From contig JABBOB010000026.1 of the NCBI GenBank assembly GCA_019352055.1, forward strand, positions 1 to 41,818: a stretch of 41,818 nucleotides of DNA, read 5' to 3'. The position numbers and the translations under genes were made by a program. Every line of letters starts with the position of its first letter. Positions within the stretch are counted from its first letter, which is position 1. Of the stretch, positions 25,606 to 34,058 are shown one piece after another. The notes below the pieces were generated by a model. It was given only the letters and a program-made list of their open reading frames with translations, did not search any database and had not been told where the DNA came from. Source of the DNA: Acidobacteriota bacterium. Its GTDB lineage: Bacteria > Actinomycetota > Actinomycetes > Actinomycetales > Microbacteriaceae.

Positions 25606-27036
25606 CTACAGCGAGCGGTGCGCGAATCGACCCGCGATCAGCGTCATCGCGACCGCGTCGGGGTCGAGCGCCGCGACTGGGCGGTCGAGCGCGATCAGGT
25701 CGGCCGAGTCACCGGGACGCGGCACCGCGCGGCCGCGGGTCGAGGCGTCGAGCGCGGCCGACAGCGGGATGCGCTGCTCCGGGTGCCACTCCGCCTCACC
25801 GGGGAGCGCCCGATCGACGGCGGCTCGCAGCGCGCGCCACGGGTCGAGGGGCGCGACCGGGGCGTCGGAGCCGAAGGCGAGCGTCGCCCCGGCGTCGAGC
25901 AGGGAGCGGAAGGGGTAGGCGCGCCCGGTGCGATCGGGCCAGTGCTGCGCCGCGACCGCCCGGTCGTCGAGGAGGTGGGCGGGCTGCACGCTCGCGGTCA
26001 CGCCCAGCGCGGCGAACCGCGGCACGTCCGCGTGGGCGATCAGCTGTGCGTGCTCGATCCTGCCGCGGACCCCTGCGGTCGCGAAGGAGTCGAGCGCGGC
26101 CGTGACCGCCGCGTCCCCGATCGCGTGCACCGCCGGGACGAACCCGGCCCGCCCCGCACGGCGGACCAGCGGGACCAGCTCCTCCGGCGGCACGACGAGC
26201 ACGCCGGTGCCGCCGTCCGGGTAGGGGTCGACGCAGTAGGCGGTGCGGGTGTTCAGCGCGCCGTCGACCAGCGTCTTCATCGGCCCGACCGAGAGCAGGC
26301 CGCCCGGGTCGCCGAGCGGCTGCCCGGTCCGCATCCCGAGCGCGATCGCCCGCTCGAGGTCGAAGCCGTAGACGCCGGCCTCGATCCTGGGCCCCATCCA
26401 GCCGTCGGCCGCGCGCTCGAGCCAGACGTCCCGGTTCCAGGTCATCTCCAGATCGACGACCCCGACGACGCCCCGTCGGACGGCGTCGCTCAGCAAGGTG
26501 CGGACCGCGCGATCTGTGCGGGCCGCGGCGAGCGCATTGGTCTGCTGTCCGACACCGAACGCAGGCCCCTCCCGGAGCATGCCGTCCGGCCCGGGCTGCA
26601 CCTCGAAGCGCCGCGCCGCGGCAGAGCTCAGCCACACGGCATGCACGTCATGGCTGACGAGCACGACCGTGCGCTCCCCCGCGATCGCGTCGATCGCCCG
26701 CTGCGTCGGGCGGTCCCGCCAGAGGCCGTCCTGGAAGCCGACGCCGATCACCGGCTCGTCGGGGCCGGCGCGGTCGATCTCCGCGCGGACGCTCCGCAGC
26801 GCCTCCTCGGCGGAGCCCGCCCCTCCGAGCGGGACCGCGGCCGCTGCGAGCGCCGCCTGCGTCACGTGGACGTGCTCGTCCCACAGGCCTCGCAGCACCA
26901 CGCGTCCGTCGAGGTCGACCACCTCCGCGCCGGCCGCCTCGAGCATCGGCGCGACGGCGGCGATGCGGCCGTCGACGATGCGGAGGTCGACGACCGTGCC
27001 GTCGAGCCTCGCGCGGCGGAGCAGCAGGTCGGTCAC
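25606..27036 (-). CDS. Amidohydrolase family protein (YtcJ-like, amidohydro_3)
   Basis: A 476-residue metal-dependent hydrolase. The N-terminal beta-sandwich strand VDLDGRVVLRGLWDEHVHVTQ carries the HxH metal pair, and HAIGDAAVTAAL, RIEHAQLIAHADVPRFAALG, VSVQPAHLL and LAFGSDAPVAPLDPW form the later conserved blocks with the terminal Asp. The long inserted domain is the form seen in YtcJ-type enzymes. The substrate is unknown. Start GTG 27036, 8 bases after GAGGT. It is 7 bp downstream of the Nei-type gene and probably part of rpiB-nei-amidohydrolase. It could hydrolyse an N-acylated or cyclic amide compound, but nothing fixes this. Confidence 0.85.
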   Translation of the reverse strand: MTDLLLRRARLDGTVVDLRIVDGRIAAVAPMLEAAGAEVVDLDGRVVLRGLWDEHVHVTQAALAAAAVPLGGAGSAEEALRSVRAEIDRAGPDEPVIGVGFQDGLWRDRPTQRAIDAIAGERTVVLVSHDVHAVWLSSAAARRFEVQPGPDGMLREGPAFGVGQQTNALAAARTDRAVRTLLSDAVRRGVVGVVDLEMTWNRDVWLERAADGWMGPRIEAGVYGFDLERAIALGMRTGQPLGDPGGLLSVGPMKTLVDGALNTRTAYCVDPYPDGGTGVLVVPPEELVPLVRRAGRAGFVPAVHAIGDAAVTAALDSFATAGVRGRIEHAQLIAHADVPRFAALGVTASVQPAHLLDDRAVAAQHWPDRTGRAYPFRSLLDAGATLAFGSDAPVAPLDPWRALRAAVDRALPGEAEWHPEQRIPLSAALDASTRGRAVPRPGDSADLIALDRPVAALDPDAVAMTLIAGRFAHRSL

Positions 27037-27043
27037 GTGCGGA

Positions 27044-28195
27044 TCAGACCTCGGGCCGGGTCTGCCAGCCGGGCGCCCAGTAGAGCGTGCGGCCGCCCAT
27101 CTCCTCCATCACGACCGTCCCCCGCCCGCGGAGGCTCTTCTGGCCGGTGCGCTTGTAGACGTAGTGCCGCTCGTCGCGGCTGGCCATGGCACGCCGGTAG
27201 TCGTCCTCCGTCTTCAGGTCGTCGCGGGTCATCATCTGCCCGGTCTCCACGCCGACGGCCAGCAGGTGCGCCCAGTCCTTCCAGAGCCGCCGGAGGGCGG
27301 CCTCGGGGATCGACCTGCCCGGCGCATGCGGGTTCAGCCGCGCACGGAAGAGCAGCTCGGCGCGGTAGACGTTCCCGATGCCCGCGACGACGGACTGGTC
27401 CATCAGCTGCAGGCCGATCGGCGTCGCGGATCTCCGCACCCGCTCCACGAACCGGTTCTCGGCCTTCCGGCTGGAGTCGTGCATGGGGTCGGGCCCGAGC
27501 TTCGCAAGCAGCTGCTCGACCTGCCGGGGGTCGAACACCTCGCAGGCGGTCGGCCCGCGCAGATCGGCGACCGCGGTGTCGGTCAGGAGGCGCACCCGCA
27601 CGGCGCCGATGGGCGGCGGCGGGAAGGTGCCGTCCTCCACCTCGACCTCGCGGTCCGACTCGGACATCCGAAGCCGGGTGCGCCGGGGCGCCCCGATCGA
27701 GCCGAGGCTCGACTCCGGGAGCACGTCCACCCTCAGGTCCCTCCCCGCCCCGTCGGCCGTCACGTCGCGCGGCGACGCGCCGGAACCGGTGGGTGCGGGC
27801 CCATCCCCGGGGCCCTCCGCGGCGACCGCGAGCAGCGCCAGGGGCGCCTCGTCGAGCGCGCCGGGTCGGAGGCCGGCCAGGTCCTCCAGCCGGGTGCCGC
27901 GCTGATTCGTCTGGCCCATCCGTCCGTTCGCGGAGGTGAAGGTCGGGTCCGCGCTCACCTCTCCCGCGAAGTCCCATGCGCCGTACAGGCCGAGGTGGAC
28001 GTGCAGCGTCAGGTCGCCCTCGAAGCCGAGCAGCAGGTGCTTGCCGACCGCGTCGGACGCGAGCATCTCACGACCGTCGAGCTGCGCGGCTCCGGCGGCG
28101 AACCGCCCCTGCGGACTGGACGCGGCGCAGCGGTGCCCGACGAAGTTGCGGCGGAACTGCAGCGCGATCCGGTGGACGGAGTGACCCTCGGGCAC
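27044..28195 (-). CDS. nei: Fpg/Nei family DNA glycosylase lacking the zinc-finger cysteines
   Basis: A base-excision repair glycosylase/AP lyase. The 383-residue product starts MPEGHSVHRIALQFRRNFVG, with the catalytic P2-E3 and K52 (GKHLLLGF), and the H2TH region is ATPIGLQLMDQSVVAGIGNVYRAELLFRARLNPH (about 258-290). The C-terminus reads YVYKRTGQKSLRGRGTVVMEEMGGRTLYWAPGWQ, where family members normally have C-x2-C and C-x2-C; all four cysteines are replaced, leaving a zinc-less finger. Residues about 112-195 are a Gly/Asp/Arg-rich insertion, giving 383 residues where 260-290 is usual. Start GTG 28195 is one base after the rpiB stop. The arginine of the finger loop appears retained. Confidence 0.88.
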   Translation of the reverse strand: MPEGHSVHRIALQFRRNFVGHRCAASSPQGRFAAGAAQLDGREMLASDAVGKHLLLGFEGDLTLHVHLGLYGAWDFAGEVSADPTFTSANGRMGQTNQRGTRLEDLAGLRPGALDEAPLALLAVAAEGPGDGPAPTGSGASPRDVTADGAGRDLRVDVLPESSLGSIGAPRRTRLRMSESDREVEVEDGTFPPPPIGAVRVRLLTDTAVADLRGPTACEVFDPRQVEQLLAKLGPDPMHDSSRKAENRFVERVRRSATPIGLQLMDQSVVAGIGNVYRAELLFRARLNPHAPGRSIPEAALRRLWKDWAHLLAVGVETGQMMTRDDLKTEDDYRRAMASRDERHYVYKRTGQKSLRGRGTVVMEEMGGRTLYWAPGWQTRPEV

Positions 28196-28196
28196 G

Positions 28197-28694
28197 TCAG
28201 GCCGTCAGCGCGTCGACCTGGTGGCCGGCGATCGCGCCGGTGCGCTCGTACTCCGCGAGCTGAGCGATCCGGCGCGCGTGCCGCTCCTCCTTCGAGAAGG
28301 GCTCGGCGAGGAAGAGGTCGATGAGGTGCGTCGCCTCGTCCAGGGTGTGCTGGCGGGCGCCGATCGCGCACACGTTGGCGTCGTTGTGCTGGCGGGCGAG
28401 CAGCGCGGTCGACTCGTTCCAGATGAGCGCGGCGCGGACGCCCCGCACCTTGTTCGCGGCGATCTGCTCGCCGTTGCCGGAGCCCCCGAACACCACGCCG
28501 AGCGCGTCGACCCCGGTGTGCAGGTCGTTCATCACGCCGATCGCGGCGTCTATGCAGAAGGACGGGTAGTCGTCGAGGGGCTCGTAGGAGGTGGGGCCGT
28601 GGTCGACGACCTCGTGTCCCTGCGCCTCCAGGTGCTCCTTGAGGTGCTTCGAGAAGTCGAGTCCGGCGTGGTCCGTGCCGAGGTGCACCCGCAT
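28197..28694 (-). CDS. rpiB: Ribose-5-phosphate isomerase B
   Basis: This enzyme interconverts ribose 5-phosphate and ribulose 5-phosphate in the pentose phosphate pathway. The 165-residue product contains MRVHLGTDHAGLDFSKHLKE, the anion-binding GGSGNGEQIAANKVRGVRA in which Glu replaces the Cys of enterobacterial RpiB (the usual actinobacterial form), and ALIWNESTALLARQHNDANVCAIGARQH. Start ATG 28694 is 7 bases after TAGAGT, suggesting a leaderless transcript. It heads rpiB-nei-amidohydrolase and diverges from pepN. Confidence 0.95.
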   Translation of the reverse strand: MRVHLGTDHAGLDFSKHLKEHLEAQGHEVVDHGPTSYEPLDDYPSFCIDAAIGVMNDLHTGVDALGVVFGGSGNGEQIAANKVRGVRAALIWNESTALLARQHNDANVCAIGARQHTLDEATHLIDLFLAEPFSKEERHARRIAQLAEYERTGAIAGHQVDALTA

Positions 28695-28701
28695 GCCGAT
28701 C

Positions 28702-28707
28702 ACTCTA
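28702..28707 (-). promoter_or_regulatory. Probable -10 of a leaderless promoter for rpiB
   Basis: TAGAGT on the minus strand is followed by the 7 bases GATCGGC and the rpiB ATG at 28694. A transcript starting 6-7 bases after the hexamer would begin at the start codon. No Shine-Dalgarno sequence is present in that spacer. Confidence 0.45.
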
Positions 28708-28925
28708 GATCTGACGCGCCCGAACGTCCTCCGCGCGGTCCCCGCGGAAGAAGTGCGGAACCGCGGACGCCGCGTCGGCGCGGCCTGCGTAGGGTTGTCG
28801 GCCGAGTACGTGAGCGGCGCGCACGCGACGCGGCGCCGACGCGAGGACGCGCCCGAGCAGGGGTGCGAAGCGTCACCGCTGCGACCTGCAGCGACGACGC
28901 GGCGATGAACATCGAGGAGACACGG

Positions 28926-31475
28926 ATGCCCGGAGAGAACCTGACCAGGGCCGAGGCGGAGGAGCGGGCCGCGATCGTCCGTCCGTCGAGCTACGAGGTG
29001 GAGCTCGACCTGACCCGGGGCGCCGAGGTCTTCGGGTCGAAGACGACCGTCCGCTTCACCGGGACGCCCGGCGCGTCCAGCTTCATCGACGCGATCACGC
29101 GGACCGTGCGCTCGGTCACGCTGAACGGGACGCCGCTCGATCCCGCCGAGGTCAGCGACGGCGTGCGCATCCAGCTGCCGGACCTGCAGGCCGAGAACGT
29201 GCTCGTCGTCGACGCGGACGGGATGTACACGAACACCGGCGAGGGCCTGCACCGCTTCGTCGACCCGGTCGACGACGAGGTCTACCTCTACACGCAGTTC
29301 GAGGTGCCGGACTCGCGCCGCGTGTTCGCGGTGTTCGAGCAACCGGATCTGAAGGCGACGTTCCGGTTCACGGTCACTGCTCCCGAGCGCTGGTCCGTGA
29401 CCTCGAACCAGGCGACGCCGGTGCCGACGCCCGTCGGCGACGACGTCGCGACCTGGTCCTTCGAGCCCACCCCCGTGATCTCCTCCTACATCACGGCCCT
29501 CGTCGCGGGCCCCTACCGGTCGGTGACGGACGAGCTCACCAGCAGCGACGGCCGCACGATCGCGCTCGGCGCGTTCGCCCGCGCCTCCCTGTTCGACCAC
29601 CTCGACGCCGACTCCGTCTTCGCGAAGACCAAGCAGGGATTCGAGTTCTTCGAGCGGATCTTCGGCGTCCCCTACCCGTTCGACAAGTACGACCAGCTCT
29701 TCGTGCCGGAGTACAACGCGGGCGCCATGGAGAACGCGGGCGCGGTGACGTTCACCGAGAGCTACGTCTTCCGCTCGAAGGTCACGGACGCCACGAAGGA
29801 GCGGCGGGTCGTCACGATCCTGCACGAGCTCGCGCACATGTGGTTCGGCGATCTGGTGACGATGAAGTGGTGGAACGACCTCTGGCTGAACGAGTCGTTC
29901 GCCGAGTTCATCTCCACCCTCGCGACAGCGGAGGCGACCGAGTGGACCGAGGCGTGGACCACGTTCAACATCCTCGAGAAGAACTGGGCCTACACGCAGG
30001 ACCAGCTGCCGTCCACGCACCCGATCGTCGCTGAGATCCGCGACCTCGAGGACGTGCTGGTGAACTTCGACGGCATCACCTATGCGAAGGGGGCGAGCGT
30101 GCTGAAGCAGCTCGTCGCCTACGTCGGACGGGAGCCGTTCCTCGCCGGCATCCACGAGTACTTCGTCAAGCACGCCCATGGCAACACGACGCTCGCCGAC
30201 CTGCTGGTGGAGCTCGAGGCGACCAGCGGGCGGGACCTGACCGCGTGGAGCGCGGCCTGGCTGGAGACGGCCGGCGTCAATACGTTGACGCCGGAGATCG
30301 AGACGGACGAGCAGGGGTTCATCACCTCGTTCACGATCGCCCAGACCGCCGCAGCCGACCACGCGACCATCCGCCCGCACCGCCTCGCCGTCGGCTTCTA
30401 CGAGCTCGACGGCGAGAAGCTGGTCCGCACGGAGCGCTTCGAGCTCGACGTGGACGGCGCATCGACCGACGTGCCCGAGCTGGTCGGCAAGCGCCGCCCC
30501 GCACTGGTGCTGGTCAACGACGACGACCTCGCCTACGCGAAGATCCGCCTCGACGAGCAGAGTCTCCAGACCGCGATCGACCACCTGTCGCAGATCGAGT
30601 CCCCGCTCGCCCGCTCGCTCGTGTGGAGCGCGGTGTGGGACGCGACCCGCGACGCGGAGGCCCGCCCGCGCGACTTCGTGCGGCTCGTGCTGAACAACGT
30701 CGGCAGCGAGACCGAGTCGACCACCGTCCGGCAGGTGCTCGCACAGGCGCAGGTCGTCGCGGCGAGCTACGTCGCGCCCGAGGTGCGGGAGGAGACCCTC
30801 ACCGCACTCGGCGACGGCCTGCGGCGCCTCGCGTTCGCGGCCGACTCCGGATCGGACGCGCAGTTCCAGTTCGTCCGCGCGCTCGCGTCCATGGCCCGGA
30901 CGCCGGAGCAGCTGGGCGCCGTCCGCGGTCTGCTCGCCGGATCGACCCCCCTCCCGGGCCTCGATGTCGACACCGACCTGCGATGGGAGCTGCTCATCGC
31001 CCTCGTCGCCGGCGGCCAGGCGGACGGACCGGAGATCACCGCGACCCTCGCCGCCGACGACACCGCGACGGGCCGGGAATCGGCTGCCCACGCTCGCGCC
31101 ACGATCCCGACCACCGAGGGCAAGGCAGCGGCGTGGGCGTCCCTGGTCGAGTCGACCGCGCTGCCGAACGCGACCGTGCGCTCGACCTGTCTCGGTTTCC
31201 GCAGGGCGATCGACACCGCCCTGCTGCAGCCCTACATCGAGCGGTACTTCGCGACAGTCGAGCAGCTCTGGGCGGACCGGAGCTACTCGATCGCGGAGAC
31301 GCTCGCGCGAGGGCTCTACCCGTCGCCGCTCGCGTCCGCCCAGCTCGTTGAGGCGTCGGAGCGGTGGCTGGCCGAGCACCGCGACGCGCCGGCGGCGCTG
31401 CGCCGCATCGTCATCGAGAACACGGCCGGCGTGCAGCGCGCGCTGGCGGCCCAGGAGCGTGATGCCCGTGCATGA
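28926..31475 (+). CDS. pepN: Aminopeptidase N (M1 family)
   Basis: A cytosolic zinc aminopeptidase. The 849-residue product has the exopeptidase motif GAMEN (266-270), the zinc motif H300-E-L-A-H304, and the third ligand E323 (NDLWLNESFAEF), 19 residues after H304 as in M1 enzymes. The YEVELDLTRGAEVFGSKTTVRF N-terminal beta domain and the C-terminal ERAP1-like helical domain (LVLNNVGSETESTTVRQVLAQAQVV onward) complete the actinobacterial PepN layout. Start ATG 28926 follows GAGGAG at good spacing. Its 3' end overlaps the mscS-like start by 14 bases. A TAGGGT at 28790-28795 is a possible -10. Confidence 0.96.
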   Translation: MPGENLTRAEAEERAAIVRPSSYEVELDLTRGAEVFGSKTTVRFTGTPGASSFIDAITRTVRSVTLNGTPLDPAEVSDGVRIQLPDLQAENVLVVDADGMYTNTGEGLHRFVDPVDDEVYLYTQFEVPDSRRVFAVFEQPDLKATFRFTVTAPERWSVTSNQATPVPTPVGDDVATWSFEPTPVISSYITALVAGPYRSVTDELTSSDGRTIALGAFARASLFDHLDADSVFAKTKQGFEFFERIFGVPYPFDKYDQLFVPEYNAGAMENAGAVTFTESYVFRSKVTDATKERRVVTILHELAHMWFGDLVTMKWWNDLWLNESFAEFISTLATAEATEWTEAWTTFNILEKNWAYTQDQLPSTHPIVAEIRDLEDVLVNFDGITYAKGASVLKQLVAYVGREPFLAGIHEYFVKHAHGNTTLADLLVELEATSGRDLTAWSAAWLETAGVNTLTPEIETDEQGFITSFTIAQTAAADHATIRPHRLAVGFYELDGEKLVRTERFELDVDGASTDVPELVGKRRPALVLVNDDDLAYAKIRLDEQSLQTAIDHLSQIESPLARSLVWSAVWDATRDAEARPRDFVRLVLNNVGSETESTTVRQVLAQAQVVAASYVAPEVREETLTALGDGLRRLAFAADSGSDAQFQFVRALASMARTPEQLGAVRGLLAGSTPLPGLDVDTDLRWELLIALVAGGQADGPEITATLAADDTATGRESAAHARATIPTTEGKAAAWASLVESTALPNATVRSTCLGFRRAIDTALLQPYIERYFATVEQLWADRSYSIAETLARGLYPSPLASAQLVEASERWLAEHRDAPAALRRIVIENTAGVQRALAAQERDARA

Positions 31476-32628
31476 TCTGCTGCTCGCAGCGTCCTCCGTC
31501 ACACCGATGACCGTCTGGGACTTCCTGTGGGGTCCCGACTTCAACGGCCCGCTCGGGAAGGCGATCCAGGTCGTCATCGTCGTGCTGATCGCCCTGATCG
31601 TCCGGCTGATCGCGAACCGGGTCATCCAGATCACCGTGAACCGGATCGTGACCGGCGCCAAGCGGCGGCGGGGCGTGCAGGACACCCAGGCCCTGCTCGC
31701 CTCCCCTGTCAGCACCGCCCGCGTCGTGCAGCGCACGAGGACGCTCGGTTCGGTGCTGAACAACGTGATCTCGGTCGTCATCATCGTCGTCGCGGTGATC
31801 TCGATCGTCACGATCATCAGCCCGAACATCACGGGCGCCTTCTCGCTGATCACCGCGGCACTCGGCGCAGGCCTCGGCTTCGGCGCCCAGAACGTGGTGA
31901 AGGACGTGCTGACGGGGCTGTTCATGGTCGCGGACGACCAGCTCGGCGTGGGCGACATCGTCGACACGGACCTGGCGACCGGCATCGTGGAGATGGTCGG
32001 CATCCGCGTGACGCAGATCCGCGACGTCAACGGCGTGCTCTGGTACGTCCGCAACGGCGAGCTGACCCGCATCGGCAACCGCTCGCAGGGCTGGTCGCGC
32101 GCGATCGTCGACGTCACCGTGCCGAACACCGCGGACGTGGACGCGCTGCAGCAGAAGCTGCTGCAGGCGGCGAAGATCGCGGTCGCCGCTCCGGAGTGGC
32201 GGGGCATCGTGACCGAGACGCCGGAGCTGTGGGGCCTCGAGTCGGTCACCGCCGACGGCGTCGTGCTGCGGATCGTCGCCAGGACCACCGCGAACCAGCG
32301 CGACGACGTCGCGTGGGCGATCCGCACCCACCTCCGCGAAGCGCTCGAGGACGCGGGCGTCGAGAAGATCCAGCTGTCGAGCGACCGGCTCGCCGAGTTC
32401 GAGTACGCCGGTGCGCTCCGCGGTGTGCGCCCACCGCGCACGGGCTCGACACCGGTCGCCCGCCGGCGGACCCCGCGGAAGACCGTCGGCCCGTCCGTCG
32501 AGTCGACGCCGTCCGGCTCCATCGCACCGCAGACGCCGCGGGTGCCCGGGCGCGGCTCCACCGGAGCGTCCGGCGAGACCGGCAGGACGGGCCCGAACGC
32601 CCCGGACGACGGCTCCGATGGCCGCTGA
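31462..32628 (+). CDS. Mechanosensitive ion channel, MscS family
   Basis: A membrane tension-gated channel that releases solutes on osmotic downshock. The 388-residue product has membrane segments AIQVVIVVLIALIVRLIANRV and LNNVISVVIIVVAVISIVTII, and the pore helix TAALGAGLGFGAQNVVKDVLTGLFMVADDQLGVGD, which is diagnostic for MscS. The cytoplasmic beta domain (VGDIVDTDLATGIVEMVGIRVTQIRD) follows. The last 75 residues are Arg/Pro/Ser/Gly-rich and disordered, longer than usual. Start ATG 31462 overlaps the pepN end; the stop overlaps the globin start. Co-transcription of pepN, channel and globin is likely. Confidence 0.92.
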   Translation: MPVHDLLLAASSVTPMTVWDFLWGPDFNGPLGKAIQVVIVVLIALIVRLIANRVIQITVNRIVTGAKRRRGVQDTQALLASPVSTARVVQRTRTLGSVLNNVISVVIIVVAVISIVTIISPNITGAFSLITAALGAGLGFGAQNVVKDVLTGLFMVADDQLGVGDIVDTDLATGIVEMVGIRVTQIRDVNGVLWYVRNGELTRIGNRSQGWSRAIVDVTVPNTADVDALQQKLLQAAKIAVAAPEWRGIVTETPELWGLESVTADGVVLRIVARTTANQRDDVAWAIRTHLREALEDAGVEKIQLSSDRLAEFEYAGALRGVRPPRTGSTPVARRRTPRKTVGPSVESTPSGSIAPQTPRVPGRGSTGASGETGRTGPNAPDDGSDGR

Positions 32629-33010
32629 GGAGCCGCCCACGTTCTACGTCGCGGTCGGAGGACGTCCGACGTTCGAGCGGCTGGTGCGGCGCTTCTACCA
32701 GGGCGTCGCGAACGACCCGCCGCTGCTCGACCTGTACCCCGAGGAGGACCTCGAGCCCGCGGTCGAGCGGCTCACCGGGTTCCTGGAGCAGTACTGGGGC
32801 GGCCCGGGCACCTACAGCGAGCGACGCGGCCATCCGCGGCTCCGGATGCGGCATCTGCCGTTCAAGGTCAATCCGGCCCAGCGCGACCGCTGGCTGCACC
32901 ACATGCGCGACGCGGTGGACGAGCTGGCGCTGCCGCCGCTGTATGAAGCGGAGCTGTGGGCCTACCTCGAGCGCGCCGCCCACGCGATGGTGAACACCTT
33001 CGAGGACTGA
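32618..33010 (+). CDS. Truncated haemoglobin, group II (GlbO-like)
   Basis: A 130-residue haem protein of the 2-over-2 globin fold. FERLVRRFYQGVANDPPLLDLYPEEDLEPAVERLTGFLEQYWGGPGTYSE matches group II, with the haem-proximal histidine in PRLRMRHLPFKVNPAQRD and the G8 tryptophan in RDRWLHHMRDAV. GlbO-type proteins are associated with oxygen, peroxide or nitric oxide chemistry near the membrane. Start ATG 32618 overlaps the MscS stop by 11 bases, implying coupled translation. The 60-residue membrane protein gene ends convergently 9 bp later. Confidence 0.93.
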   Translation: MAAEEPPTFYVAVGGRPTFERLVRRFYQGVANDPPLLDLYPEEDLEPAVERLTGFLEQYWGGPGTYSERRGHPRLRMRHLPFKVNPAQRDRWLHHMRDAVDELALPPLYEAELWAYLERAAHAMVNTFED

Positions 33011-33018
33011 CCGCCGAG

Positions 33019-33201
33019 TCAGTGCTGGACGAGCAGGCGCAGCACCAGGATGAGGATCGCGAAGGCCGCGACCGTACCGAGCACGATGCCGAGCAGCGCG
33101 ATGAAGCCGGTGAGTCGGGCGGCGGCGCGCACGAGTCCGAGCGTGACGAGGGCGCCGGCGAGGACGGCGATCGTCGATCGCTCGGCAGTCCGCGTGTCCA
33201 T
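33019..33201 (-). CDS. Small membrane protein of unknown function (60 aa)
   Basis: MDTRTAERSTIAVLAGALV opens a 60-residue protein with two hydrophobic stretches (STIAVLAGALVTLGLVRAAARL and GFIALLGIVLGTVAAFAILILVLRLLV). It is not recognised. The start at ATG 33201 has only a weak CAGG ribosome site. The gene fits well between the globin gene and the inverted repeat at 33260 and has good codon use, so it is likely real. Confidence 0.5.
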   Translation of the reverse strand: MDTRTAERSTIAVLAGALVTLGLVRAAARLTGFIALLGIVLGTVAAFAILILVLRLLVQH

Positions 33202-33259
33202 GCCTGCACGCTAGCCCTGCTGAAATCCCAGGTCCGGCCCCACTTCGGGCCGCTGGGTG

Positions 33260-33302
33260 CATTTTGAAGGGGTTTCGGCCTGGCCGAAACCCCTTCAAAA
33301 TG
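33260..33302. repeat. Near-perfect 43-bp inverted repeat
   Basis: Two exact 21-bp arms (33260-33280 and 33282-33302), starting CATTTTGAAGGGGTTTCGG, are separated by one base. Each strand therefore reads the same, and both translate as MKGFRPGRNPFKM in one frame by symmetry. It lies 20 bp after the 225-residue gene's stop on the minus strand and 58 bp upstream of the 60-residue gene. It is probably a terminator for the former, though it could be an operator for the latter or a cruciform site. Confidence 0.8.
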
Positions 33303-33322
33303 GACCTCCAGGGCGGCGGGTG

Positions 33323-34000
33323 TCAGGAGGACTGGAGGGACCAGCCGCGGCGCTTGACCAGCACGTGGCCGCGTGCGGCGGAGAGCCGGGTCCAGGGCCC
33401 GGTCTCGAACACCGGGATCTCCTCGTCGGGCTCGCCGAGGAAGCCGAGGCTGTGCGCGGCGAACGCGGCCCCCGCCGGCACGTGCTCGACGTCGGGGATC
33501 GCGCGACCCCACACCTCCGCGCGGACGCGCCGCACGATCGCCTCGCCGGCGTCGGCCGGGAGCAGCTCGGCGACCTCGACGATGCCGGCCTGCGCGATCT
33601 CGACGAGCGAGCCCGCGACGGCGCTGTCGACCGCCTGCCAGCCCGACCGCGGTGGCGCGACCCCCGCCCATGTGACGGTCGCGACCTCGGCGGGGATGCC
33701 GATGAGGACTGTCCCGTCCTCAGGGTCCGGGATCGCGGACTCCAGTCGGGCGACGAGCGACGCGATCGGCACGACCGCGTCGAGCACCTGGTCGACGCGG
33801 ATGCGCACGGTGCGCAACCCCAGCACCGTGGGAGTCTCGTCGAGCAGGCCGCCGGGGTGCAGCACCGCCGTGTAGACGGCGAGGACGCCCCCGCCGGCGA
33901 TCAGCCGCACGGACGCGCGGTCGATGCGGTCGGCTCGGCTCAGGTAGGTGTGCAGATCGGCGAGCGCCGTCGCATCGGGCAGCGTGAGGAAGCGGTCCAT
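33323..34000 (-). CDS. Conserved-looking protein of unknown function (225 aa)
   Basis: I do not recognise this family. The 225-residue protein begins MDRFLTLPDATALADLHTYL and is a soluble alpha/beta chain without signal peptide or membrane segments. GGGVLAVYTAVLHPGGLLDETPTVLGLRTVRI and VAGSLVEIAQAGIVEVAELLPADAGEAIVRRVRAEVWGRAIPDVEH are its more regular parts, and it ends LVKRRGWSLQSS. There are no cysteines and no obvious catalytic motif. Start ATG 34000 has TGTACT 7 bases before it, overlapping the divergent promoter of the thioesterase gene. Codon use matches the neighbours. Confidence 0.7.
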   Translation of the reverse strand: MDRFLTLPDATALADLHTYLSRADRIDRASVRLIAGGGVLAVYTAVLHPGGLLDETPTVLGLRTVRIRVDQVLDAVVPIASLVARLESAIPDPEDGTVLIGIPAEVATVTWAGVAPPRSGWQAVDSAVAGSLVEIAQAGIVEVAELLPADAGEAIVRRVRAEVWGRAIPDVEHVPAGAAFAAHSLGFLGEPDEEIPVFETGPWTRLSAARGHVLVKRRGWSLQSS

Positions 34001-34007
34001 CGGGCTC

Positions 34008-34016
34008 AGTACACTA
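34008..34016. promoter_or_regulatory. Overlapping divergent -10 elements
   Basis: TACACT (34010-34015, plus) serves the thioesterase gene; on the minus strand TGTACT (34008-34013), 7 bases before the ATG at 34000, or TAGTGT (34011-34016) serves the 225-residue gene. The hexamers overlap, so the two promoters should exclude each other. Confidence 0.35.
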
Positions 34017-34058
34017 CCCAGCGCACCGGAGGAGGGGATCCTGGAACCGCTATCCGCC

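Noticed and set aside
28197-32561. Very long open frame on the minus strand opposite pepN and the MscS gene
   Set aside because: Only its last part (rpiB, from 28694) is a real gene; the rest mirrors pepN and the channel gene.
33258-33302. Start-like frames MKGFRPGRNPFK on both strands
   Set aside because: Arise from the symmetry of the inverted repeat; the continuing sequences have no gene-like composition.
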